From SAR324 cluster bacterium (GTDB lineage: Bacteria > SAR324 > XYD2-FULL-50-16): a stretch of DNA of 41,184 nt. This document shows positions 7,280-14,803 of this stretch, one piece after another; within the stretch, counting starts at the first letter, position 1; every line of letters starts with the position of its first letter. Under the pieces are notes generated by a model that had not been told where the DNA came from, made no database searches, and saw only the letters and a program-made list of their open reading frames with translations. The DNA lies in contig JANQGX010000017.1 in the NCBI GenBank assembly GCA_028282885.1, positions 1 to 41,184 on the forward strand, given 5' to 3'. A program made the translations under genes and the position numbers.

Positions 7280-8743
7280 ATGGTTCTTATGAAGATCAGA
7301 GGGGTAGATAAAGAAAATCCGGTCAGTACCGAAGGCCACTCCCGATCAATAACAATGGCGAGCCGCAGAGTGACAAGTTCAAAGCAACAGAACAGGGTTC
7401 CGGAAAATGTAACTGAAACCATCCTGGAGAGTATTTCTGATGGGGTCTTCACCATCAACCAGGAGTGGCAGATCACCTCGTTTAATCGTGCAGCGGAGGA
7501 GATCACCGGTGTGTCCAGGGATGAGGCCATTGGCCGTCATTGTTGGGAGGTTTTCCGCTCGAATATGTGTGAGCTGGAATGCGCCTTGAGACGGACCATG
7601 GAACATGGTAAATCCGCCTCCAGCTCAACGACCTATATCATAAACAGTGAGAAGAAAAGGATTCCCATCAGCGTGTCCACCGCCTTGCTAAAGGATGCCA
7701 ATAACCAGGTTCTGGGAGGTGTGGAAACCTTCCGCGATTTGAGTCTGGTTGAGGAGCTCAGAAAGGAGCTGGACGGAAGGTTTCAAGTGGGAGATATGGT
7801 GAGTCGCAGTTCTGCGATGAAGAAGATCTTCACCATTCTGCCCCAGGTGTCGGAGAGCGACAGTACAGTATTGATTGAAGGTGAGACCGGCACAGGGAAG
7901 GAGTTACTAACAAGGGCCATCCACGACCTGAGCCCGCGTAAGGGAATGCCTTTTGTGGCCATTAACTGCGGCGCGCTTCCCGATAATCTGTTGGAATCAG
8001 AACTCTTCGGATACAAGGCAGGAGCCTTTACCCATGCCACAAAGAACAAACCCGGTCACTTCGCTGCCGCAGAAGGCGGAACCATCCTGCTGGATGAGAT
8101 CGGGGATACCAGTTCCGCCTTTCAGGTTCGATTGCTGAGGGTGTTGGAGGAGAAGGAATATCTCCCCCTGGGAGCTGTCAAACCGGTAAAATCCAATGTC
8201 AGGATTATTGCTGCAACCAACAGGGATCTGGCAGAGCAGGTTAGAAATGGAGAATTCAGACAAGACCTCTACTACCGGATCAATGTCGTCCAGCTTAACC
8301 TCCCTCCCCTGCGTGAGAGAAAAGAGGATATTCCTCTACTCGTTGAACGATTCATCAGCCGTCTGAATCATTTCCGAGGGAAGACTATCCAGGGAATTGG
8401 AGAAGAGGCGCTGCATTTTCTGATGGCTCACGATTATCCCGGGAATATCAGGGAGTTAGAGAACATCATAGAAAGAGCATTTATTCTCTGTTCTGAGGAA
8501 ACGATACAATCCGCCCACCTGCCGATCGACCTGCTACCGGACGGATTCAAGGCTGACAGCCAGGGAACCCTTGAGAGTGCACGCGAGTCTTCCGAGATCC
8601 AGTCCATCCTGGAAGCTCTCAAGAGGAACAACTTCAATCGACTTGCAGCAGCCCGTGAATTGGGGATTCATAAGAGTACCCTGTTTCGCAAAATCAAAAA
8701 ACTTGAGATTAACCTGCCCGAAATCGATGGTCGCAAAAAATAG
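7280..8743 (+). CDS. Sigma-54-dependent activator (PAS, AAA+, Fis-type HTH)
   Basis: This is a bacterial enhancer-binding protein that opens sigma-54 promoters by ATP hydrolysis. A PAS domain (about residues 40-150) contains a CELEC pair of cysteines, which suggests redox or metal sensing. The AAA+ core has Walker A GETGTGKE (201-208) and Walker B LLDE (D272, E273). The sigma-54 contact loop reads GAFTHA (248-253) in place of GAFTGA. A Fis-type helix-turn-helix ends the protein (NRLAAARELGIHKSTLFRKI). There is no receiver domain, so control is probably through the PAS domain. The gene sits directly upstream of a -24/-12 promoter serving the NifX/MinD cluster, its likely target. In-frame ATGs at 7289 and 7355 are alternative starts. 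Confidence 0.93.
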   Translation: MVLMKIRGVDKENPVSTEGHSRSITMASRRVTSSKQQNRVPENVTETILESISDGVFTINQEWQITSFNRAAEEITGVSRDEAIGRHCWEVFRSNMCELECALRRTMEHGKSASSSTTYIINSEKKRIPISVSTALLKDANNQVLGGVETFRDLSLVEELRKELDGRFQVGDMVSRSSAMKKIFTILPQVSESDSTVLIEGETGTGKELLTRAIHDLSPRKGMPFVAINCGALPDNLLESELFGYKAGAFTHATKNKPGHFAAAEGGTILLDEIGDTSSAFQVRLLRVLEEKEYLPLGAVKPVKSNVRIIAATNRDLAEQVRNGEFRQDLYYRINVVQLNLPPLRERKEDIPLLVERFISRLNHFRGKTIQGIGEEALHFLMAHDYPGNIRELENIIERAFILCSEETIQSAHLPIDLLPDGFKADSQGTLESARESSEIQSILEALKRNNFNRLAAARELGIHKSTLFRKIKKLEINLPEIDGRKK

Positions 8744-8758
8744 AACGGTATCCGAATT

Positions 8759-8799
8759 GCGACCCTGAGACCCGATACAGTCCTGAAACTGCGACTCTG
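8759..8799 (+). promoter_or_regulatory. Direct repeat GCGACYCTG, candidate upstream activator sites
   Basis: GCGACCCTG at 8759-8767 and GCGACTCTG at 8791-8799 are 32 bp apart, about three helical turns. They lie roughly 120-160 bp before the predicted transcription start of the sigma-54 promoter at 8893-8909. That spacing and position suit enhancer sites for the activator encoded just upstream. The assignment is inference from position only. Confidence 0.4.
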
Positions 8800-8892
8800 T
8801 AAGCTCTCAACCACTCTCCCTTCAGTTATATCTCTGTAGTAATCCCCTGTTCCAAAAGTGTTTTTGATTCTGTTCCAGCCATCTTCTTCCTT

Positions 8893-8909
8893 GCGGCACT
8901 CCCTTTGCA
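8893..8909 (+). promoter_or_regulatory. Sigma-54 (-24/-12) promoter of the NifX/MinD cluster
   Basis: GCGGCAC, five bases, then TTGCA matches the consensus TGGCAC-N5-TTGCW with one mismatch, and the GG and GC dinucleotides are exactly 12 bp apart. Transcription would start near 8920, with GGAGGG and the ATG at 8939 following closely. Confidence 0.8.
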
Positions 8910-8938
8910 GAACTAGCTACCATGGAGGGTCGTTACTC

Positions 8939-9364
8939 ATGAAAACTGCGCTTACTGTCTGGGGAAAATGGATTTCTCCCGTATTTGATTCTGCTCAAAC
9001 GCTGCTGATTGTTGAAATCGAAGGCAAAACCATTGTCAACAAACAATTGGTTCCTATCGATTCTGAAAACCCTGCAGCCCTGGCAAAGATGCTGAAAAAG
9101 CAGAATGTATCCTTGTTGATCTGCGGTGCGATATCGGAGTATCCGGCCAGGGTATTGGAAAACGAGGCCTTGGAGCTGATTCCGTTTATTTCAGGAGATG
9201 CGGATAAAGTACTCGATGCCCTGGTTCACGGTCATTCGATTGAACCCGTTTTCCTGATGCCGGGATGCAGACGCGGAAATCTCATGCGTAACAAAACCAG
9301 GAACGGTGGAAACCCTCCAGGGAGAAGGTGTTGTCGTAAGCATTTTCAGGAAAAGGATTCCTGA
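8939..9364 (+). CDS. NifX/NifB-like dinitrogenase iron-molybdenum cofactor-fold protein
   Basis: The 141-residue product begins MKTALTVWGKWISPVFDSA, then LLIVEIEG and SLLICGAIS, the beta-alpha pattern of the NifX/NifB C-terminal (ribonuclease H-like) fold. Family members bind iron-sulfur or iron-molybdenum cofactor precursors. The C-terminus is basic and cysteine-containing (MPGCRRGN, RRCCRKH), as in several stand-alone relatives. The ATG at 8939 is chosen because GGAGGG lies nine bases upstream and the region before it does not resemble the family. It is the first gene after the sigma-54 promoter. No nitrogenase genes are present, so a general metal-cluster role is more likely than nitrogen fixation. 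Confidence 0.75.
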   Translation: MKTALTVWGKWISPVFDSAQTLLIVEIEGKTIVNKQLVPIDSENPAALAKMLKKQNVSLLICGAISEYPARVLENEALELIPFISGDADKVLDALVHGHSIEPVFLMPGCRRGNLMRNKTRNGGNPPGRRCCRKHFQEKDS

Positions 9365-9482
9365 CAGATCACAGGTGTTCTTGAATCTGCAGGCAGGCAA
9401 CGTAACGCTTACCGTTCAAAAAACTGTCGGATAACTATACACCGCAAAACTTATGATCGGATTTTATTAAGGAGGTATCACC

Positions 9483-9698
9483 ATGCCAGGATTTGATCGA
9501 AAAGGTCCCTTGGGATCAGGCCCCATGACCGGAAGGGGAATGGGTAAATGCAATAAACAGTCTCCCGAAAATAATCGGGATGAGAGACCACAATTCTCCA
9601 ACCAACAAGGTCCGGGATTACAAAGAGGATTAAACGGTGGAAACGGCAGACGCTTCCGATTTGGAAGTGGTGTTGGCCGCGTCTTAAAAGAGAGTTGA
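9483..9698 (+). CDS. DUF5320 family small glycine-rich protein
   Basis: The start MPGFDRKGPLGSGPMTGRGMGKC is the signature of the short DUF5320 proteins that accompany NifX-like and MinD-ferredoxin ATPase genes in anaerobes. The rest of the 71 residues is low-complexity and rich in Gly, Asn and Arg, with a single Cys. An excellent ribosome binding site (AAGGAGG) precedes the ATG. The function of the family is unknown. Its place in the cluster suggests a partner or assembly factor for the metal-cluster proteins. Confidence 0.85.
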   Translation: MPGFDRKGPLGSGPMTGRGMGKCNKQSPENNRDERPQFSNQQGPGLQRGLNGGNGRRFRFGSGVGRVLKES

Positions 9699-9701
9699 CC
9701 C

Positions 9702-10079
9702 ATGATTGATGTTTTACTAATCGGAGGTAAGAATGCAACCCTTACTGAACTATCCCGATTATTGAACCTGCAGGAAGGTGTGGCGGTCACTGAAGTCAGT
9801 TCAGAGGAAAAGGCAATGGAAATCGCTTCCCGCAATGAACATCAGCTTGTCATCGTCGATGAAAAGACGAATAAGAACTCAGGAATTGAGTTCACCAAAC
9901 AGCTAATCGCCACCAACCCTTTGCTGAATTGTGCTATTGTGAGTTCACTCGGGGAGGAAGACTTTCATGAATCGACCGAGGGGCTGGGAGTTCTTTCAAG
10001 TATTCCCAAGACTCCTGCACCGGAAGATGTTGAGAGGCTTTTGACACTTCTGAAACGGATTCTGGGACTGTTGAAGTAA
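9702..10079 (+). CDS. Stand-alone degenerate receiver-domain protein
   Basis: The 125 residues follow the (beta-alpha)5 response-regulator pattern. VLLIGGKN forms strand 1, LVIVDEK forms strand 3 with D53 at the phosphorylation position, CAIVSSLG forms strand 4 with S81/S82 near the switch Thr/Ser position, and IPKTP forms strand 5 with K103. The acidic pair that normally binds magnesium at the end of strand 1 is replaced by GG, so phosphorylation is doubtful and this may be a pseudo-receiver. The start lies three bases after the DUF5320 stop, so the two genes are co-transcribed. No output domain or histidine kinase is nearby. Confidence 0.7.
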   Translation: MIDVLLIGGKNATLTELSRLLNLQEGVAVTEVSSEEKAMEIASRNEHQLVIVDEKTNKNSGIEFTKQLIATNPLLNCAIVSSLGEEDFHESTEGLGVLSSIPKTPAPEDVERLLTLLKRILGLLK

Positions 10080-10135
10080 TTTATAGATAATGGCTTGTTC
10101 GGTAAAATAAATATTCAGGTTTTGGAGGCCGGAGA

Positions 10136-10966
10136 ATGATCATTAGTGTTGCCAGTGGCAAAGGCGGAACCGGGAAAACCACGGTGTCCACCAATCTGGC
10201 TTATGTTCTTGGTGCAAAGGGTCAGCTTTTGGACTGTGATGTAGAAGAGCCCAATGCCCATCTTTTTATCAAGCCAGAGCTGGCTGAAAGCAGAACTGTC
10301 TACGCCACAGTTCCCGAAGTGGATGTCGAAAAGTGCAACTATTGCGGAAAATGTGCAGAAATCTGCCAGTTCAGCGCTATTACGCTTGTCGGGGAAACCG
10401 TTCTCACCTTTCCTCAGCTTTGTCACGATTGTGGCGGATGCAAGGAGGTCTGTCCGGAAAACGCCATTTTTGACGGAAAGCGGGAGTTGGGTCAGATAGA
10501 AAGCGGAAACAAGGGAGTTATAGAATTTCATCATGGCAGGTTAAGGATCGGTGAAGCCATGTCCCCCCCTTTGATCAAGGAAGTAAGGACTTGCACCCGT
10601 GATGATAAGATCACCATTATCGATGCTCCCCCCGGGACATCATGCCCGGTGATCACTGCCATGAAGGATGTCGATTTTGTACTAATGGTTACAGAACCGA
10701 CACCGTTCGGATTACACGACCTTAAGTTGGCGGTTGAGGCGGTTAAGAAACTGGGAATAGGAAGGGGACTGGTCATTAACCGGGCAGATGCGGGTGATGA
10801 CAAAGTGCGGGAATACGCCAAACAGGAAGGGCTGCCGATTCTGATGGAGATTCCTTTTGACCGGAAGATAGCCGAATCATATTCCAGGGGACAATTAATG
10901 GTGGAGGACTCCGGGGAGTGGCAAGAGGCTTTTCTGCAACTGTTTGAGAGAATAAAAACGAACTGA
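10136..10966 (+). CDS. MinD/Mrp-type P-loop ATPase with inserted 2[4Fe-4S] ferredoxin domain (first copy)
   Basis: A deviant Walker A motif, GKGGTGKT (residues 8-15), places this in the MinD/NifH/Mrp family of dimeric ATPases. A ferredoxin insert follows, with Cys at 67, 70, 73 and 77 and at 96, 99, 102 and 106, enough for two [4Fe-4S] clusters. Later motifs include IIDAPPGTSCPV and MVTEPTPFGLHDL. Such proteins occur in pairs beside NifX-like genes and are thought to assemble or transfer iron-sulfur clusters, but their exact role is not established. GGAGG precedes the ATG at good spacing. The paralogue lies 81 bases downstream. Confidence 0.9.
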   Translation: MIISVASGKGGTGKTTVSTNLAYVLGAKGQLLDCDVEEPNAHLFIKPELAESRTVYATVPEVDVEKCNYCGKCAEICQFSAITLVGETVLTFPQLCHDCGGCKEVCPENAIFDGKRELGQIESGNKGVIEFHHGRLRIGEAMSPPLIKEVRTCTRDDKITIIDAPPGTSCPVITAMKDVDFVLMVTEPTPFGLHDLKLAVEAVKKLGIGRGLVINRADAGDDKVREYAKQEGLPILMEIPFDRKIAESYSRGQLMVEDSGEWQEAFLQLFERIKTN

Positions 10967-11047
10967 CGGAAGGTAAATAACCAGCAGGAGTCACTTTAAG
11001 GCTGTGCGGAAGTCATACAAAAAGATACAAAGCTACAAGGAAAAAGC

Positions 11048-11941
11048 GTGAGAGAATTACTTGTGATCAGCGGTAAAGGAGGGACCGGAAAAACCAGTTT
11101 AACTGCGGCCTTTGCCAGTCTGGCAGATAATAAAATACTGTGCGATGCCGATGTGGACGCCGCGGATCTTCATCTGTTGATGACTCCCGAAATAAAAGAG
11201 ACCGCTGATTTCAAGGGTGGCAGCCAGGCTTATATCAAGAGGGAAGTTTGCATTCAATGCGGTTTGTGTATGGAATTCTGCAAATTCGACGCTATCGGTT
11301 GGGAGTTTGTTGTCGACAAACTGAACTGCGAAGGTTGTGGCGTTTGCCATTACTTCTGTCCGGAAAAAGCAATTGAACTTTGGGAAAAAACATGTGGCGA
11401 ATGGTTTGTTTCCAGCACCCGGTTCGGCTCCATGGTTCACGCACGATTGGGGATTGCCGAAGAAAATTCCGGCAAATTGGTTACCCTGGTGCGCCAGGAA
11501 GCAAAAAAAATAGCGGAGAAGAAAGGTCTGGAGTTGATCATTACAGATGGTCCTCCAGGGGTGGGTTGTCCGGTAATAGCGTCCCTGGGGGGGGTAACTG
11601 CCGTGGTTGTGGTCACAGAACCGACAGTATCCGGGATTCATGATATGGAGCGCGTCATCCGGCTGGCCGAGAATTTCAAAGTACCCGTGATGGTTTGCAT
11701 CAATAAATACGATCTCAATCCGGAACAAACGGAGAGTATAATCCGCACCATAGAGAAGAAAGGAATCACTTTCCTGGGTAAAGTACCCTATGACCCGGCT
11801 TTTACTCAAGCCATGGTTGATGGAAAAACCGTGTTGGAATATGCTCCGGAATCCGATGCTGGGAAGGCGGTGGTGGAGATCTGGAACAGGATTCTGCGGA
11901 GTCCTGAAATGAATACGATCACCGAATTGATTCTGAATTGA
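11048..11941 (+). CDS. MinD/Mrp-type P-loop ATPase with inserted ferredoxin domain (second copy)
   Basis: This is a paralogue of the preceding gene with the same order of parts. The deviant Walker A is GKGGTGKT (9-16). Ferredoxin cysteines lie at 68, 71, 74 and 78 and at 94, 97, 100 and 104. IITDGPPGVGCPV and VVTEPTVSGIHDMERV follow. The two products probably form a heterodimer, as is usual for such adjacent pairs. The start is GTG at 11048, preceded by AAGGAAA; no ATG lies near the conserved N-terminus. The 81-base gap to the first copy has no terminator. Confidence 0.9.
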   Translation: MRELLVISGKGGTGKTSLTAAFASLADNKILCDADVDAADLHLLMTPEIKETADFKGGSQAYIKREVCIQCGLCMEFCKFDAIGWEFVVDKLNCEGCGVCHYFCPEKAIELWEKTCGEWFVSSTRFGSMVHARLGIAEENSGKLVTLVRQEAKKIAEKKGLELIITDGPPGVGCPVIASLGGVTAVVVVTEPTVSGIHDMERVIRLAENFKVPVMVCINKYDLNPEQTESIIRTIEKKGITFLGKVPYDPAFTQAMVDGKTVLEYAPESDAGKAVVEIWNRILRSPEMNTITELILN

Positions 11942-12100
11942 CTTATCGTAATCGATTTTCAACCGTTAAATAATCTACAGGTTTCATAAACGGGTTAAGC
12001 GAAACGGACTCGTTGTAGCACTCGGGTGGGCCCCACGTTTCGATGCCAGGTCCACAATCAGGTTCAAAAAACAAAGCACTGAACTAGGAGAAACTAAGTT

Positions 12101-12499
12101 ATGAAAGATGGAAGAATAGCTGTCCCGTCTCTTGAGCAGGGTGGACTGGATGGTATGAGAGCCGGACATTTCGGTCATTGTGATGTATTTACCCTGGTCG
12201 ATGTTGAAAGTGGTGAAATTAAGAAGGTAACTACTATTCAAAACCGGGAACACGTTCAAGGCGGTTGCATGGTTCCCGTTCAATTGCTGGCCGAAAACAA
12301 GGTCAATGCCTTGGTCGTCGGCGGAATAGGTCTCAGGCCTTTGATGGGATTCAAGCAGGTCAATATTGATGTCTACTACGAAGTTGAACGTGGTGAGATC
12401 AAACCTGTTGTTGAGGACCTGATTGCCGGTAACCTGCCCCTGATTCAGAACGACCAGGTTTGTGGAGGCGGTGGCGGCCAGATGCACCCGCACCAATAG
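12101..12499 (+). CDS. NifX/NifB-like cofactor-fold protein (second)
   Basis: The 132-residue product has the NifX fold pattern: GRIAVPSLEQGGLDGM, AGHFGHCDVFTLVDVESG, NALVVGGIGLRPLMGF and DVYYEVERGEIKPVVEDL. HFGHCD and GGCMVP supply candidate metal ligands, and the tail is a glycine-rich segment ending MHPHQ. GGAG lies before the ATG. The stop is followed nine bases later by another NifX-like gene, so the two are translated from one message. It probably carries or scaffolds an iron-sulfur or heterometal cluster with the MinD-type ATPases. Confidence 0.85.
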   Translation: MKDGRIAVPSLEQGGLDGMRAGHFGHCDVFTLVDVESGEIKKVTTIQNREHVQGGCMVPVQLLAENKVNALVVGGIGLRPLMGFKQVNIDVYYEVERGEIKPVVEDLIAGNLPLIQNDQVCGGGGGQMHPHQ

Positions 12500-12508
12500 A
12501 GGAGACTC

Positions 12509-12871
12509 GTGATGAAAATTGCAGTGACAGCGAAAGGGAACGATCTGGATGCCGAAGTTGATCCCCGTTTTGGAAGGGCGGCCTACATCCTGATTGTAAA
12601 TACGGATACCCTGGACTATGAAGCTGTTGACAACCAGGCCAACATCAACGCCCTCAAAGGGGCCGGTATTCAGGCTGCCACCATGATCAGCGGTAAAGGA
12701 GCCGAAGTGTTACTAACCGGGTATTGCGGTCCCAACGCAGTTAAAACCCTTAATGCCGCAAAAGTAAAAATCGCGGCCGAGGTCAGCGGGATTGTTAAAG
12801 AGGCTGTTGAAGCATTCAAACAGGGAAAGTATGAGTATACCGATTCCCCAAATGTGGAGGGGCATTGGTAG
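12509..12871 (+). CDS. NifX/NifB-like cofactor-fold protein (third)
   Basis: The 120-residue product starts MKIAVTAKGNDLDAEVDPRFGRA, the standard opening of the dinitrogenase iron-molybdenum cofactor family, and continues with GAGIQAATMISGKGAEVLLTGYCGPNA. The tail is an acidic stretch ending in EGHW. AGAGGAG precedes the ATG. It is the last gene before a strong terminator, so the cluster from 8939 to 12871 probably forms one sigma-54-driven operon. Confidence 0.9.
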   Translation: MMKIAVTAKGNDLDAEVDPRFGRAAYILIVNTDTLDYEAVDNQANINALKGAGIQAATMISGKGAEVLLTGYCGPNAVKTLNAAKVKIAAEVSGIVKEAVEAFKQGKYEYTDSPNVEGHW

Positions 12872-12893
12872 AAGCGGGATAGGGATATTCCTG

Positions 12894-12927
12894 AAAAGGG
12901 ATCTGTTACAAAGCAGATCCCTTTTTT
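12894..12927 (+). terminator. Rho-independent terminator of the NifX/MinD cluster
   Basis: AAAAGGGATCTG (12894-12905) pairs perfectly with CAGATCCCTTTT (12914-12925) across an 8-base loop, followed by more T residues. The hairpin is strong on the plus strand, and on the minus strand it is flanked by A/T bases that could also serve the convergent ThDP gene. Confidence 0.92.
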
Positions 12928-13000
12928 ATTGTAAGACCCGAACCAAGGCTCTATGAGGCTACCTGTTCCGACAAGCAGTTGGTGTGTATGTTTTATACCA

Positions 13001-14695
13001 TCAGGCGGAATAAGTCCCCAGGTTGGCCAGGGCGACGCTTCCGGGGCTGACGGTCGTCGGATCGGTCATGACGTTTATGCATGCCGTTTTACCGCAGGCA
13101 AATGCCTCTTCCAGGGCGGGTGCGATATCTTCGGGCTTCTCCACGAAAAATCCCTTGCCGCCGAGTTCTTCCACCAGTCGATGATAAGGTACGGTTCCGA
13201 TAAAGGTTCCATCTTCGATAGCCTCACCAAATGCCAGCTCCTGGCTGTGACGAATCATCCCCCACCCCAGGTCATTTGAGATCACCACTACAATCGGGAG
13301 ATTTTTGCGAATGGCTGTCTCGAATTCCATAAAATTAAAACCGGTGGAACCATCACCGATGATCAGGCAGACCCTGCTTTCCGGATTGAGGTATTTTGCG
13401 GTGTTGGTATAGGACAGTCCAACCGCTAGACAGCCGTAAAGCCCGGAATCCATGTAAGTGCCAGGTTTGACCACAGTCCGGGTCATTCCCATCCAGATCT
13501 GGGTATCGCCGCCATCTGCAATCACAATATCATCCTCACGATTCATGAACCTGTTCACTTCCCGAGCCAGACGCATAGGGTGAATAGGAGTGTTTTCACT
13601 CTCCCACAGGGGCTGGGATTGCTTTTTGCTGTCGGCGTCGGCAGCTTTGACCGCATCAACCCACTCCTTAAAGCGTGACTGAAGTTTGTCGGCATTGGCT
13701 CGTTCGTCGATACGCCGATTGCAGATCTTGAGCAATCCTTTGATATCACTCAGAATCCCAAGATCAATATTCCTGTTACGCCCGATTTCATCAGGATGAA
13801 TATCTACCTGGATGAACTTGGTCTCCTTGGGAAAAATATCCCCGAAGATAAACATGAGGCTGAGACGGGAGCCCAGAAAGAGAACAAGATCTGTTCCCAT
13901 ATTGGCTGCCAGTGCCGCTCCCGGTCGTATAGCCGAAGCAGATTCAAAACAGAGTGGATGGGTATCCGGGATAACCCCCCTGCCTCCAGCCATGGTAAAG
14001 GCCGGAATACCCGTTTTTTCTACGAATTCTACTAGTTCTTCACCTGCATCGGAATACCAGGCCCCACTACCCGCTATAATTATCGGCTTCTTTGCCTCTT
14101 CCAGCATATCAATCAATTGCTCGGCCTGCTCCGAATCTGCAGGGGAAGATTGGGTCAGGTTGTTGAGGCGCTTGACGGTGTCATTCTCCACTTCCCTTTT
14201 CAGGATGTCGACAGGAAGCTCCAGGTAAACAGGACCGGGACGACCGGTAATGGAAATTCTGTAAGCCATGTCAATAAATTCCGCAACCCGCTCCGTTGTG
14301 TGACAGACCAGGGCCTTTTTCACCATGGGTTCAATCACGGGCGCCTGTCTCATGTCCTGGAGATCCAGTTTTTCAACACTCTCCACCCCGACACAACCTG
14401 ATATCAGAACCAGGGGAGAGTTAGCCATGAAAGCATTGGCTATTGCCGAGAGAGCATTGGTAAAACCGGGACCCGCCGTGACCATCGCGATTCCCGGCTC
14501 ACGAGTCATCCTGCCGTAAGCTTCTGCCATGAACACTGCGTTCTGTTCATGCCGGGTATCAAACAGGGTGATGTTAAATTCCTTCAGATATTTATAGATC
14601 GGCGAAATGTGCCCTCCACTCAGGGTGAAGATCTGCTTGACTCCTTTATCCCGCAACGCCTCTGCCGCAATCTGACCGCCTGTAATCTTTGACAT
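13001..14695 (-). CDS. Thiamine-diphosphate-dependent enzyme, benzaldehyde lyase / 2-hydroxyacyl-CoA lyase-like
   Basis: This is a member of the acetolactate synthase superfamily, with PYR, central and PP domains across 564 residues. Glu50 in DTRHE is the cofactor-activating residue, and the ThDP motif runs from GDG (447-449) to ND (474-475). His29 in GGHI and Gln113 in DLQD fall at the positions of the active-site His29 and Gln113 of benzaldehyde lyase. This points to carboligation or lysis of 2-hydroxy ketones or 2-hydroxyacyl thioesters more than to acetolactate synthesis. No FAD-specific sign was noted. It lies 108 bases downstream of the SDR gene on the same strand and is probably co-transcribed with it. 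The true substrate is unknown. Confidence 0.85.
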   Translation of the reverse strand: MSKITGGQIAAEALRDKGVKQIFTLSGGHISPIYKYLKEFNITLFDTRHEQNAVFMAEAYGRMTREPGIAMVTAGPGFTNALSAIANAFMANSPLVLISGCVGVESVEKLDLQDMRQAPVIEPMVKKALVCHTTERVAEFIDMAYRISITGRPGPVYLELPVDILKREVENDTVKRLNNLTQSSPADSEQAEQLIDMLEEAKKPIIIAGSGAWYSDAGEELVEFVEKTGIPAFTMAGGRGVIPDTHPLCFESASAIRPGAALAANMGTDLVLFLGSRLSLMFIFGDIFPKETKFIQVDIHPDEIGRNRNIDLGILSDIKGLLKICNRRIDERANADKLQSRFKEWVDAVKAADADSKKQSQPLWESENTPIHPMRLAREVNRFMNREDDIVIADGGDTQIWMGMTRTVVKPGTYMDSGLYGCLAVGLSYTNTAKYLNPESRVCLIIGDGSTGFNFMEFETAIRKNLPIVVVISNDLGWGMIRHSQELAFGEAIEDGTFIGTVPYHRLVEELGGKGFFVEKPEDIAPALEEAFACGKTACINVMTDPTTVSPGSVALANLGTYSA

Positions 14696-14803
14696 GATTT
14701 CTCCTCATCTTTTCGCAAAATCCGATTTTTGGGTTAAAAAAATTTATTTGTTAACTCTTGCTTATTGTATAACACTCTCTGACTGCCGGGGAATGAAAAA
14801 CGA

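Noticed and set aside
11099..11962. 287-codon ORF antisense to the second MinD-type ATPase
   Set aside because: It is a shadow of the real gene. The product is His/Phe/Gln-rich with no recognisable motif, while the plus-strand product has complete Walker and ferredoxin motifs.
12014..12032. Sigma-54 promoter before the second NifX-like gene (GGACT...GTAGC)
   Set aside because: The spacing is right but neither box resembles the consensus (the -12 box is GTAGC). The gene is probably read through from the upstream promoter.
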